Assembly (NCBI GenBank): GCA_016709305.1
Contig: JADJNA010000059.1
Span: 1 to 14,900 of the forward strand
Reading direction: 5' to 3'
Source of the DNA: Candidatus Villigracilis saccharophilus
Lineage (GTDB): Bacteria; Chloroflexota; Anaerolineae; Anaerolineales; Villigracilaceae
DNA: 14,900 nt
The translations under genes and the position numbers were made by a program. The notes under the pieces were generated by a model. That model was not told the origin of the DNA, made no database searches, and saw only the letters and a list, made by a program, of their open reading frames with translations. Shown in pieces: positions 7,876-14,900 of the stretch (positions are counted from its first letter, which is position 1; every line of letters starts with the position of its first letter).

Positions 7876-8774
7876 CCGAACATCGCTCAGGCTTTATCGC
7901 CATTATCGGACGCCCCAATGTGGGCAAGTCTACATTGCTCAATGCACTGCTTGGGCAAAAAGTTGCCGCCGTTTCGCCGCGCCCGCAGACCACCCGCAAA
8001 CGTCAGCTTGGAATTCTCACGATTGAAAATGCCCAGCTTGTTTTTGTGGATACGCCCGGCATTCATCACGCCCGTCATAAGCTGGGTGAGTTCCTAAACT
8101 ATGAAGCTGAAGAAGCCGCAGATGGCGTGGATATTATTATGTGGCTGGTGGATTCTTCCGACGAACCGACAGAGGATGACACCCGCATCGCTGACCTGCT
8201 TAACAAACTTCCGCTCCGCGCGCAACGATTGCTGGTCCTGAACAAAATTGACACACTCAGCGCTGACGAAGAATCCGCCCGGGCTGAGACATTCTCAAAG
8301 ATGCTGAATCATGCCGAGGTTATGAAAGTGTCCGCCACAAAAAGGCTTGGGCTGGATGAGTTGCGTGAGAAACTGATCAGCATGTTGCCCCAGAGACCTC
8401 CCGATTATCCCGAAGAACAAGTGACCGACTCTTACGAACGCGACATCGCCGCTGACCTCATCCGTGAATCGTGCCTGAAAATTTTGCGCGACGAAGTTCC
8501 GCATAGTCTGGCGGTCCGCATTGACGAATTCAAGGAACGTGAGAACGGCATGGCCTATATCGCCGCGACGATTTTTGTGGAACGCGAATCACAAAAGGGA
8601 ATCGTCATCGGCGAAGGCGGCAAGATGCTGAAGTCGATCGGCAGCGCAGCACGCAAAGAGATCGAAGAAATGGGCGGACGAAAAGTTTTCCTCGAAGTGC
8701 GCGTGAAGGTTTCAAAAGACTGGCGCGATAATCAGAATATGTTGAATCAGTTTGGGTATATAAAACGAAAGTAA
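7872..8774 (+). CDS. era: GTPase Era
   Basis: Era is a membrane-associated GTPase that binds the 3' end of 16S rRNA and helps 30S assembly. The 300-residue length is typical. The G1 loop GRPNVGKS is at 13-20, switch I PQTTRK at 39-43, G3 DTPG at 60-63, G4 NKID at 124-127 and G5 SAT at 154-156. The C-terminal KH domain includes RDEVPHSLAVRI (207-217) and the RNA-binding GxxG loop in VIGEGGKMLKSIG (245-257). It ends in NQFGYIKRK. Its ATG overlaps the stop of the EamA gene by four bases, so translation is probably coupled. A weak hairpin, GGTTT-GAAA-AAACC (8792-8805) followed by TTT, lies after the stop and could help termination. Confidence 0.97.
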   Translation: MTEHRSGFIAIIGRPNVGKSTLLNALLGQKVAAVSPRPQTTRKRQLGILTIENAQLVFVDTPGIHHARHKLGEFLNYEAEEAADGVDIIMWLVDSSDEPTEDDTRIADLLNKLPLRAQRLLVLNKIDTLSADEESARAETFSKMLNHAEVMKVSATKRLGLDELREKLISMLPQRPPDYPEEQVTDSYERDIAADLIRESCLKILRDEVPHSLAVRIDEFKERENGMAYIAATIFVERESQKGIVIGEGGKMLKSIGSAARKEIEEMGGRKVFLEVRVKVSKDWRDNQNMLNQFGYIKRK

Positions 8775-8790
8775 CGTCATTGCGAGGAAC
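8775..8790 (+). repeat. REP-like repeat arm after era
   Basis: CGTCATTGCGAGGAAC begins right at the era stop codon. The core TTGCGAGG also occurs in both arms of the element at 12957-13068, and in a worn form (TTGCGAA) near 13478. The opposite arm was not found here, so this looks like half an element. Confidence 0.45.
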
Positions 8791-8804
8791 CGGTTTGAAA
8801 AAAC

Positions 8805-8925
8805 CTTTAGGGTCTTTGCTGCGCCCAAGGCACGGAACCCCTTCCCCAATGCCTCATGTGCGACCCCGGTCACCATAAATGCGTCAGGGTCGATTTCGTA
8901 GTAACACTTCGCGGTTACGGCAAAT
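8805..8925 (-). pseudogene. Possible relic of a YitT/DUF2179 C-terminal domain
   Basis: The minus strand reads FAVTAKCYYEIDPDAFMVTG, VAHEALGKGFRALGAAK. The IDPDAF and HEALGKGF spacing is that of the C-terminal DUF2179 domain of YitT membrane proteins, where a conserved D-P-x-A-F is followed by a-x-E-x-x-G-x-G-F. Only about 40 residues are present. They begin directly after the stop codon of the RlmI-like gene, so the membrane part of any YitT is gone. The frame may also shift near 8895. I infer a deletion remnant; chance similarity cannot be excluded without a search. Confidence 0.4.
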
Positions 8926-10145
8926 TTAAACGGAAGCAAATAGACATTTCAGATATGCCCCTTCTTTAAATCCGATCGGATGATCGAGAGCGTGACCAGT
9001 ACGCTCGATCTCAGTTAACCTGCGTCCCGCTTCTCTGGCAGATCGGTGGATGGATTCAAAAAAAGAATCAGCATCCACACGGCTGGAACAGGATGCCTGC
9101 ACCAGCGTGCCGCCCTGCCGTAAGACGCTCAATCCCAAGCGGGTCAATTTTCGATAGGCGGATAATGCTCCTTCGACCTGCTTTTCACTTTGAGCGAACA
9201 TGGGCGGGTCAATGATAACCAGGTCAAAGAGACGCTTTTGCGACTCCATGCCTGCCAAGACTTCAAAGGCATCATCGGCGATGGTTTCATGCATGGCTGG
9301 GGACAGTTTATTGTATGCCATGTTGCGGATCGCGGCTTCGATGGCGGGCGCGCTGATATCCACGCTGACCACCTGCTTCGCGCCGCCGCGCGCGGCATAG
9401 ACGGAGAACCCGCCCGTGTAGGCGAATACATTTAACACAGCTTTATTTTTGGATAATTTCTCAACCCTTGCGCGGTTATCACGCTGGTCGAGGAAGAAAC
9501 CTGTCTTCTGGCCGTGAATGGGATCGGACTCAAAGGTCAGTCCATTTTCTTTGAACAGGATCAGGCTAGGGGGCGTGTGAGGCGTGATCGTCATCCCATC
9601 AGTGAGTCCGTATAAATATTCTGTCTGCTTTTGCAGGGAGCGGTTGAGCCGCAGGATCAAATGAGTGGATGGGCTGACCTGCGCCAGCGCTTCACAAAAA
9701 TATTTAAGGTGGGGAACCCAGGCGGGGGTGTAAAGTTTTAGAACGAGGGTATCGGCGTAACGATCAATGATGAGACCGGGCAAGCCGTCGTTCTCGCCGT
9801 GGACAAGCCGATAGCCAGTGGTGTTGGTTTCATCCAAAGAGCACGCAGACCGGCGGCGCTGGCGAGTTTGTTTTGAAACCAGTCCGCGTTGATGGTGGCG
9901 GAGTCACGGGATTGCAAAATGCGTACGCGGATCGCGGATGACGGATCATACAAACCAATGGCGAGGAAGCGGCGCTTGTCGTCGAAGATGACAGCCAGGT
10001 CACCGGGCGCGCCTTTGTGGCTTTGCTCGGTGATGGATTGATCGAAGACCCAGGGATGCCCCTGCCTCAAAGCGCGCTCCGCGGGCTGGCTGATGCGTAG
10101 AGCAATTCGTTTTGTTGAAGGGCTGGGGAGTTTGTTGAAGTCCAT
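8926..10145 (-). CDS. rlmI: RlmI-type 23S rRNA m5C methyltransferase, one frameshift
   Basis: The protein has an N-terminal PUA domain (ERALRQGHPWVFDQSI near residues 23-38, RFLAIGLYDP, IRVRIL), then a central RlmI-like EEHAD part (GLPGLIIDRYADTLVLKLYT) and a class I SAM methyltransferase. The latter shows GQKTGFFLDQRDNR, VLNVFAYTGGFSVYAARGGA (motif I), DLVIIDPPMFA (motif IV, near 9195-9225) and the cysteine-containing QASCSSRV. It closes with GAYLKCLFASV. RlmI modifies C1962 of E. coli 23S rRNA; the same or a nearby site is inferred here. The frame breaks near 9838, where the sense strand has CTCTTTGGATG; one more T gives GLRALLDETN and joins both parts into about 406 residues, the normal length. 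A short-homopolymer sequencing loss is likely. The start ATG 10145-10143 lies ten bases after a TATAAT box. Confidence 0.85.
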
Positions 10146-10155
10146 TGTGCGTGGG

Positions 10156-10161
10156 ATTATA
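10156..10161 (-). promoter_or_regulatory. -10 box (TATAAT) of the RlmI-like gene
   Basis: A perfect minus-strand TATAAT stands ten bases before the ATG at 10145, with no Shine-Dalgarno sequence between. The RNA would carry only about three untranslated bases. No convincing -35 box was seen. Confidence 0.4.
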
Positions 10162-10179
10162 CAGCAGGGGATATGAAGA

Positions 10180-10218
10180 AGACCTCGGAGATTCGCTGCG
10201 TGAAAATCTCCGAGGTCT
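10180..10218 (-). terminator. Strong hairpin after the DUF2721 gene
   Basis: The arms AGACCTCGGAGATT (10180-10193) and AATCTCCGAGGTCT (10205-10218) pair perfectly over 14 bp around an 11-base loop. On the minus strand the stem is followed by TCTTC, a weak T-tract. It sits between two minus-strand genes, after the DUF2721 stop and before the RlmI promoter, so it most likely ends the upstream transcript. Confidence 0.65.
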
Positions 10219-10244
10219 ATGAATAATAATTATCTTTACCTCAC

Positions 10245-10649
10245 TTACCCCTTCTTTTCCTCATCCTCCAACTCCACCAGCAGCAGATCCAGCGCCCCGA
10301 CAGAGATCTGCAACTCGCGCAGGGAGATCAACATCGAAACGATCATGAGCAGTAATGCGATGGCGAAGCTCCACTGTCCGCCCGCGATCCAGCCCGCGAA
10401 AAGCGCGAACATGCTGATCACACAAAAGAGCAGACTCAGCACGCCGAAGATCTGCATGTTGCGGATCAGATAGACTCGATAGCGCAGGTTCGCGATCTGC
10501 CCAAGCAGGTTGTCATTCTGATCATTCTTGTATCGGTCATGCAAATTGCGGATAATGGTCGCCAGGGTAAGGAAACGATTTGTATAAGCCAGCATCAACA
10601 AAGACACGGTCGGGAATAATAAAGCTGGAGTTGTCAGGGAAATATCCAT
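10245..10649 (-). CDS. DUF2721 family membrane protein
   Basis: This 134-residue protein has three hydrophobic segments (about 8-30, 66-90 and 93-112) and a cytoplasmic-looking middle, RNLHDRYKNDQNDNLLGQIA. The RFLTLATIIRNLHDRY and LRYRVYLIRNMQ blocks match DUF2721 as I remember it; the function is unknown. The tail ELEDEEKKG is acidic then basic. Its ATG overlaps the stop of the upstream gene by one base (TAATG), so the two genes are surely co-translated. The 14-bp hairpin downstream ends this two-gene unit. Confidence 0.8.
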   Translation of the reverse strand: MDISLTTPALLFPTVSLLMLAYTNRFLTLATIIRNLHDRYKNDQNDNLLGQIANLRYRVYLIRNMQIFGVLSLLFCVISMFALFAGWIAGGQWSFAIALLLMIVSMLISLRELQISVGALDLLLVELEDEEKKG

Positions 10650-11164
10650 TACATCAATCCAAGCGTCACCTGGGTGGGATTCACCAAAAGCATCGGCACC
10701 TGCATTTTGAACTGCGGCAGGTTCGGGTTACTGATATCCGCGTCATAGATCGACAACCACGTGGAGCGCATCACATCGAGACTGGCGGAAAAATCCATTT
10801 GTGTAGAGATGCGGGCTTTGCCCTTGAACACAAAAGTCCCGATGACCACATCCACAGCCTGCATCATACGCATGGCCTCGCCTTCTTCATAATCAAGCGG
10901 TTCTTCCGCAGGCGGAACGAGATGGAATCCCAGCACTTGAGCAGCCGGCAGGAACATTTCGGAGAAGGAGGAATTCCGCGGCGGCGCGCCAATAAAAGAA
11001 ATCACCTGCGCCTTATGGATATGGATGTAATTCGGAACGCCCAGCGAACGCAGCCAGATATTGACACGCTGATTTATTTTTACAACGATCTCCCCCCGTA
11101 TCAGCGCAGTAGCGGTATAGAACATCACCAAGGCGGTCTTTTCATCGGATTCAAGTGGTTTCAT
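10649..11164 (-). CDS. Conserved protein of unknown function, 171 residues
   Basis: The start is set at ATG 11164-11162 (MKPLESDEKT) because an AAAGGA lies just before it; a longer reading to 11200 would run over the promoter. No signal peptide or membrane segment is seen. Blocks are ALIRGEIVVKINQRVNIWLR (20-39), YIHIHKAQVISFIGAPP (46-62), MFLPAAQVLGFHLVPPAEEP (70-89) and VIGTFVFKGKARISTQMDFS (107-126). The alternation of short hydrophobic strands with charged turns suggests two small beta-barrel-like halves. I do not recognise a function. Its tight coupling to DUF2721 suggests a shared, probably membrane-linked job. Confidence 0.75.
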   Translation of the reverse strand: MKPLESDEKTALVMFYTATALIRGEIVVKINQRVNIWLRSLGVPNYIHIHKAQVISFIGAPPRNSSFSEMFLPAAQVLGFHLVPPAEEPLDYEEGEAMRMMQAVDVVIGTFVFKGKARISTQMDFSASLDVMRSTWLSIYDADISNPNLPQFKMQVPMLLVNPTQVTLGLM

Positions 11165-11188
11165 ATTTTTTCCTTTTGATATGAACAA

Positions 11189-11194
11189 ATTATA
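11189..11194 (-). promoter_or_regulatory. Possible -10 box (TATAAT) for the 171-residue protein gene
   Basis: A perfect minus-strand TATAAT lies 24 bases before the ATG at 11164, leaving room for the AAAGGA ribosome site. In the same gap a plus-strand TATACT (11226-11231) may serve recJ, whose ATG follows 14 bases later without a Shine-Dalgarno sequence. No good -35 boxes were found. Confidence 0.35.
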
Positions 11195-11245
11195 CAACAC
11201 CCTTCCAAGCCATCCATTGAACGTTTATACTCCACGAACAAAATC

Positions 11246-12948
11246 ATGATCAATAACAAACGCTGGATCGTTCCGCCCCTCATCACGCCCGAAGTTGATA
11301 CCGCGCTTTCAGCATTCCCCCCCATCCTGCGGCAGATCCTCTTCAACCGCGGATACACCACAGACGCCGAAGCGCGCGCCTATCTCAACGCCAAGCCCGA
11401 CTTCAACACCGATCCATTCCAAATGAGCGGCATGAAAAAATCGGTAGACAGGATCCAAACCGCCATTCAAAAGCATGAACCGATCGCCATCTATGGTGAT
11501 TATGATGTGGACGGCGTCACCTCCACCGCGCTGCTGGTGGAAACACTGCAGCAATTGAATGCGAATGTGCGCGGATATATTCCCAATCGGTTCGAAGAAG
11601 GCTATGGATTAAATAACAACGCGCTGGATGAACTCAAAGCAGACGGCGTGCAGCTGGTCATTACCGTGGACTGCGGGATTCGATCCCCGAGTGAGGCGCT
11701 TCACGCGCAAACCATCGGGCTGGATCTGATCATCAGCGACCACCACCACCCCGCAGAGGGTGACCTGCCCCCGCATTTGCCGTGATCAACACCAAACAGC
11801 CTGGCGATGTCTATCCTGATAAAGACCTGGCTGGCGTGGGAATCGCCTATAAAATAGCGGAGGCGCTCTTAAGTATTTACCCTTCAGCGTTCAGCCTTGA
11901 TTCCCTGCTCGACCTTGTCGCACTAGGGACCGTGGCAGACCTCGCGCCGCTGGTCGGCGAAAATCGTATTCTGGTCCGCAGGGGACTCAGGCAAATGCGT
12001 CAAACCGCGCGGCAGGGATTATCTTCGCTTGCGGCGGTGTCAGAGATCAAGCTGGCGAAAGTCAACGCGGGGAATATCGGCTTTTCGCTGGGGCCGCGTT
12101 TAAACGCGGCAGGCAGATTAAAAGAAGCTCTGGCAGCGTTCGAATTATTAACCACAAAGGATGTCTTCCGCGCGGGCGAACTGGCGCAGGTCCTGGACAT
12201 GCAAAACCGGGAACGGCAGCGCATTACAAAAGATATGCAAAAAAGAGCCGAAGAGATCGCGATCGGCGAAGACCCGCATGCCTTCCTGCTTTTTGCCGCC
12301 CAGGAGGATTTCAATTCAGGCGTGATCGGCCTCGCGGCATCCCGCCTGACAGACACTTATTACCGCCCCGCCATCGTCGCATCCAAAGGGGAGACGGAGA
12401 CCCGCGGGTCGTGCCGCTCCATCCCTGAGTTCCACATTACCGAGGCGCTCGATCATTGCGCCGACCTGCTTGTCCGTCACGGAGGTCATGCCGCCGCCGC
12501 GGGATTTACCGTCAGGAACGAGAATCTGTCAGAACTCGTATCGCGGCTAAAAGCCTACGCCAAAGAAAAACTGTCGAACGAAGATCTCAAGCCGACGGTC
12601 ACAGCCGAGGCGTATGTCTCGCTGACAGATTTCCGCGCAGACCTGTTCGAAAAATGTTTGAAATATCTCGAGCCGACCGGTTATGGAAATCGCGAGGCGG
12701 CATTCGTTGCGCGCAACGTCAAGGTAAAAAGTGCGCGCACGGTCGGCGCGGATGCAAAACATTTGAAATTAACGCTCGAAGAAGAAAAAAGCGGCTACAC
12801 TCACGACGCGATCGGATTCAGGCTGGGTGAATGGCAAAAGAAAATGCCGCCGCGTGTGGATATATTATTCACCTATGAAGTGAATGAATATAACGGCCGC
12901 ATCGGGTATCAATTAAACTTGAAGGATCTAAAACCAGCGGGGATGTAG
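11246..12948 (+). CDS. recJ: Single-stranded-DNA exonuclease RecJ, one frameshift
   Basis: RecJ is the 5'-3' single-strand exonuclease of recombination and mismatch repair. The first part has the DHH-family motifs: DYDVDG at residues 85-90, VDCG at 141-144 and SDHH at 164-167. The frame then ends at TGA 11783-11785. One more C in the CCCCC run at 11769-11773 gives DLPPAFAVINTKQPGD and joins the rest, for about 567 residues, a normal RecJ length. The second part holds LVALGTVADLAPL, GPRLNAAGR, GVIGLAASRL, the DHHA1 motif GGHAAAAGF (near 12480-12510) and an OB-like C-terminal part (LEPTGYGN to GRIGYQLNLKDL). The loss sits in a homopolymer, so a sequencing error is more likely than a dead gene. 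Start MINNKRW has no clear ribosome site. Confidence 0.92.
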
Positions 12949-12956
12949 AGTAAATA

Positions 12957-13068
12957 ATGTCGTTGCGAGGGCGGTTTCCGCCTGAAGCGACCTCCTTATT
13001 ACGATGAGGTTGCTCACCGCACTGGCGTACGGCGCAAGTGTCGTCGCATTCGCTCCTCGCAACGACAT
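12957..13068. repeat. Palindromic MITE/REP-like element, 112 bp
   Basis: Perfect 14-bp terminal inverted repeats, ATGTCGTTGCGAGG (12957-12970) and CCTCGCAACGACAT (13055-13068), enclose nested palindromes: GCGG-TTT-CCGC (12971-12981) and AGCGACCTC (12986-12994) facing GAGGTTGCT (13006-13014). The direct repeat TAAATAAT flanks it (12951-12958 and 13068-13075) and could be a target duplication. No coding sequence is inside. It lies in the gap between the convergent recJ and rhodanese genes. Confidence 0.75.
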
Positions 13069-13080
13069 AAATAATCTTGA

Positions 13081-13422
13081 TCATTTCTGTACAGGCAGTT
13101 TTGCCCTGCGCCAGGCAAGCATACCGCCCCGCATGTCAAAAACAACATATCCTTCTTTTATTAATATCTTCGCCGCAGATGCGCTGCGGCTTCCGCTAGC
13201 GCATACGCATACGATCTCACGTCCCTTCGGCAATTCCTTCATGCGACGATGCAGCTCATTGAGCGGGATCAACTTTGCGCCTGTGATATGCCCCTGACGA
13301 AACTCATCAGGCTGGCGCACATCCAGGATCATTGGGTGTTTACCAAATTTCAGTTTTTCTTCAACCTCAGCCGCAGTTAAGCTTGGTGTGGCCGCCCCAA
13401 ATAATTTAGAAAAGAATCCCAT
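13081..13422 (-). CDS. Single-domain rhodanese-like protein
   Basis: The start is ATG 13422-13420 (MGFFSKLFGA), because GGAGG lies six bases upstream; a further in-frame ATG at 13458 would precede the ribosome site. The 113-residue protein is one rhodanese domain: MILDVRQPDEFRQGHITGAK (31-50), the CH2A-like block, then the active-site loop CASGSRS with the catalytic Cys at 74, and MRGGMLAWRRAKLP (98-110). Rhodaneses carry sulfur as a cysteine persulfide. The loop has Ala and Ser where CRSGNRS is common, but the cysteine and arginine are kept, so activity is plausible. The first 13 residues are amphipathic and may touch the membrane. No partner gene is adjacent. Confidence 0.88.
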   Translation of the reverse strand: MGFFSKLFGAATPSLTAAEVEEKLKFGKHPMILDVRQPDEFRQGHITGAKLIPLNELHRRMKELPKGREIVCVCASGSRSASAAKILIKEGYVVFDMRGGMLAWRRAKLPVQK

Positions 13423-13477
13423 AGCTGTCCTCCAAAAAAGTATTTTGTCTATTTTCAATCGTACACCAATAAATTTT

Positions 13478-13490
13478 ATGTCTTTGCGAA
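13478..13490. repeat. Worn REP-like arm upstream of the rhodanese gene
   Basis: ATGTCTTTGCGAA differs by one base from the first 12 bases of the element at 12957 and then diverges. It lies in the gap 13423-13569, which otherwise shows only a weak CGCCG/CGGCG hairpin (about 13492-13516) and no gene. Confidence 0.3.
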
Positions 13491-13569
13491 CCGCCGCACT
13501 TTTACTTCGGCGTGAAACATTCTCATGGGATTGCGTCCAGGAACGTATTGCGCTCCAGATGATGTGAGA

Positions 13570-14637
13570 TCATGGTCCCCAGCGGGGTTGATAATCGCAA
13601 TAGTCATTGCTGGTTAAACGGCGCAGGTCCGTGCCGTCAATCCGCATGATATAGATCTCGCAGCCGTGATCGTCACTGGGATGATCAAAATATGCGGTGA
13701 ACGCAATCCATTGACTATCCGGTGAGAAGGATGCGCCTTGAGAATTCCCACCTAGCGGCGAAAGGATATGCGCATTGCTTCCATCAGCAGTCATGAGAAA
13801 GACTTCGTGCTCCCAGGGAGCGCCGGAATAGGTCACAATATATTTTCCATCGGGTGACCAATCGCTCCGCCCACGGATGGCAGGCAGGTTACTGACCTTA
13901 TGCAGCCCCTTGCCATTGGCACGGACCGTAAACAACTGCACCGCCCCATCGCGGTTAGAGGCGAACAGGATTAATTTTCCATCCGGCGACCAGGTCGGGT
14001 CCCAACCGCTGAGGGCGGGGATATTGTTCGGGTCGGCTCCATTGCGTTCCATCAAAAAGAGTTGATTTTCATCAGAGTTTGGCCGCGCGCGTTTAAAAAC
14101 GATGGATTCCCCATCCGGTGAGATCTCAGGCGCGTTCAGGTTGCCCAGCCGATTCGTCAATTGCACAACCGCGCCCGAGGCGATATTCATTTCATAAATT
14201 TCGTAGACATTCGATTCGCGGAAGGCGGCGTAGATCACGCTTCTCCCATCCGGAGAAAGGGACGGATAGTAATGCTGTTTTGAATCATCGGTCGTCAGTC
14301 GGCGAAAACCTGTCCCATCGGCGTTAATGATGCAGATCTGATTGCCAGCCTGAACTTTAAATATCTGGCAGGTGTAAACGATCTTGCCTGTCGGCTGACC
14401 TGTGGATGCGGATGTCGGCACGGTCAATGTGGAAGGAATCGGCGTGGGTAGAATGACAGATGATAATGTGGGAGACTCGCTCGCCTCTCCAGACGGCGCG
14501 GCGGGACTGCCTGTCAGCGGGGTGGAAGCAGCCAGTGTGGCGAGCAGGTCAGAGGTTTGGGATTGAGGCGGATTTCCCAAAGTGCAGGCAAGCATAATGA
14601 GCAGGAATCCGCTCAAAAAAACGATGCGCTTATTCAT
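13570..14637 (-). CDS. TolB-like beta-propeller lipoprotein
   Basis: The start is ATG 14637 (MNKRIVFLSG), with AGGAAG just upstream; an in-frame ATG at 14658 lies further inside hypA. The signal peptide ends in MLAC, with the lipid-modified Cys at 18, so this is a predicted lipoprotein on the outer face of the membrane. A Ser/Thr/Pro linker (about 22-85) follows. The rest is a propeller of PD40-type repeats: LSPDGRSVIYAA, ISPDGESIVFKR, WSPDGKLILFASNRDG, WSPDGKYIVTYSG and FSPDSQWIAFTA, each preceded by a turn such as IINADGTGFRRLT or MRIDGTDLRRLT. The propeller probably binds a protein or peptide; there is no sign of enzyme residues, and it is not TolB of the Tol-Pal system in context. It overlaps hypA by eight bases, which suggests translational coupling, though a functional link is not obvious. 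Confidence 0.88.
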   Translation of the reverse strand: MNKRIVFLSGFLLIMLACTLGNPPQSQTSDLLATLAASTPLTGSPAAPSGEASESPTLSSVILPTPIPSTLTVPTSASTGQPTGKIVYTCQIFKVQAGNQICIINADGTGFRRLTTDDSKQHYYPSLSPDGRSVIYAAFRESNVYEIYEMNIASGAVVQLTNRLGNLNAPEISPDGESIVFKRARPNSDENQLFLMERNGADPNNIPALSGWDPTWSPDGKLILFASNRDGAVQLFTVRANGKGLHKVSNLPAIRGRSDWSPDGKYIVTYSGAPWEHEVFLMTADGSNAHILSPLGGNSQGASFSPDSQWIAFTAYFDHPSDDHGCEIYIMRIDGTDLRRLTSNDYCDYQPRWGP

Positions 14638-14900
14638 TTTCTTCCTGAGTGGATTCAAGGTGGAACTCCTCCCCCGCGATGATCTTGGCTCCGGCGCTCC
14701 CGCACTGCGGACAGGAGATTTCCTGACCGAGCGGGTGATATTTGTGAAAACACGCCATGCACTGCTGTTCGGCGCGGACGAGTCGAATGGTCAGCGCGGC
14801 TTTTTCGAGCGGCGAATTATTTACAAGGGCTGACCACTCACCACGGATCTCTTCGGCCGTAAGTTGCGTGAGTTCACCAACTGCGATTTTGACCAAGACA
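14630..14900 (-). CDS. hypA: Hydrogenase nickel chaperone HypA, N-terminus beyond the window
   Basis: The visible C-terminal 90 residues match HypA/HybF: KIAVGELTQLTAEEIRGEWS is the strand and helix after the missing metal-binding N-terminus, then a zinc ribbon with CMAC and CPQCGS (two CxxC pairs 16 residues apart centre to centre), ending in IIAGEEFHLES. HypA delivers nickel to [NiFe] hydrogenase with HypB. The reading frame is open to the right edge, and the few bases there (VLVKIAV) continue the fold, so about 25 residues are outside. The N-terminal MHE nickel motif cannot be checked. The tail EENE ends at TAA 14630-14632, inside the start of the lipoprotein gene (ATGAATAA). A hydrogenase or hyp operon is expected to the right. 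Confidence 0.87.
   Translation of the reverse strand, partial: VLVKIAVGELTQLTAEEIRGEWSALVNNSPLEKAALTIRLVRAEQQCMACFHKYHPLGQEISCPQCGSAGAKIIAGEEFHLESTQEENE

Noticed and set aside
8712..8939. 75-residue minus-strand open frame as a full small gene
   Set aside because: Its last third runs antisense into the conserved era C-terminus; only the 8805-8925 part resembles a known domain, so it is reported as a relic instead.
10580..11179. 199-residue plus-strand open frame
   Set aside because: It lies antisense to the DUF2721 and 171-residue genes, is His/Arg-rich with no motif, and has no ribosome site.
12951..13075. Element between recJ and the rhodanese gene as a CRISPR unit or plain terminator
   Set aside because: There are no repeated spacers, and the arms are 84 bp apart with inner palindromes and flanking direct repeats, which fits a MITE/REP element better.
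1..14900. tRNA, rRNA, riboswitch, CRISPR or phage genes
   Set aside because: None was seen by eye on either strand; nearly all the DNA is accounted for by protein genes and short gaps. A covariance-model scan was not possible.

Overview
The window looks like chromosomal DNA of a Chloroflexota bacterium, probably of the Anaerolineae type. This is inferred from a stand-alone bacterial Elp3, from two broken genes resembling conserved proteins I associate with that group, and from the general gene style. I made no database search, so the taxonomy is tentative.

Left part (1 to about 4800). No long intact gene is present, yet coding sequence is clearly visible once reading frames are switched. It holds, in order: a minus-strand CelD/BcsL-like GNAT acetyltransferase running off the left edge; a long plus-strand gene for a PP2C-like domain, a charged Pro/Glu linker, one membrane segment and a propeller-like outer part; a plus-strand gene for a conserved protein of unknown function; and the 3' end of a minus-strand methyltransferase. 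The breaks are mostly single-base losses or gains, often in short homopolymers. Either this is low-quality consensus (the simpler reading) or a block of recent pseudogenes.

Middle part (about 4600 to 8800). A Trm9-like SAM methyltransferase and an Elp3 radical-SAM/acetyltransferase gene are transcribed divergently from a 56-bp gap that holds two facing TATAAT boxes. In eukaryotes Elp3 makes cm5U and Trm9 methylates it in the tRNA wobble position, so the pair may be a minimal bacterial version of that pathway. Downstream of Elp3 come an EamA/DMT transporter and the ribosome-assembly GTPase Era, overlapping by four bases.

Right part (8800 to 14900). On the minus strand lie a possible YitT C-terminal relic, an RlmI-type 23S rRNA m5C methyltransferase (one frameshift), a DUF2721 membrane protein and a 171-residue unknown protein. 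RecJ (plus, one frameshift) follows, then a 112-bp palindromic MITE/REP-like element, a single-domain rhodanese, a TolB-like lipoprotein and the HypA hydrogenase nickel chaperone, which continues past the right edge. HypA and the lipoprotein overlap by eight bases.

The housekeeping theme is RNA modification and ribosome assembly (Elp3, the Trm9-like protein, Era, RlmI) plus DNA repair (RecJ). No CRISPR array, tRNA, rRNA, transposase or phage gene was recognised.
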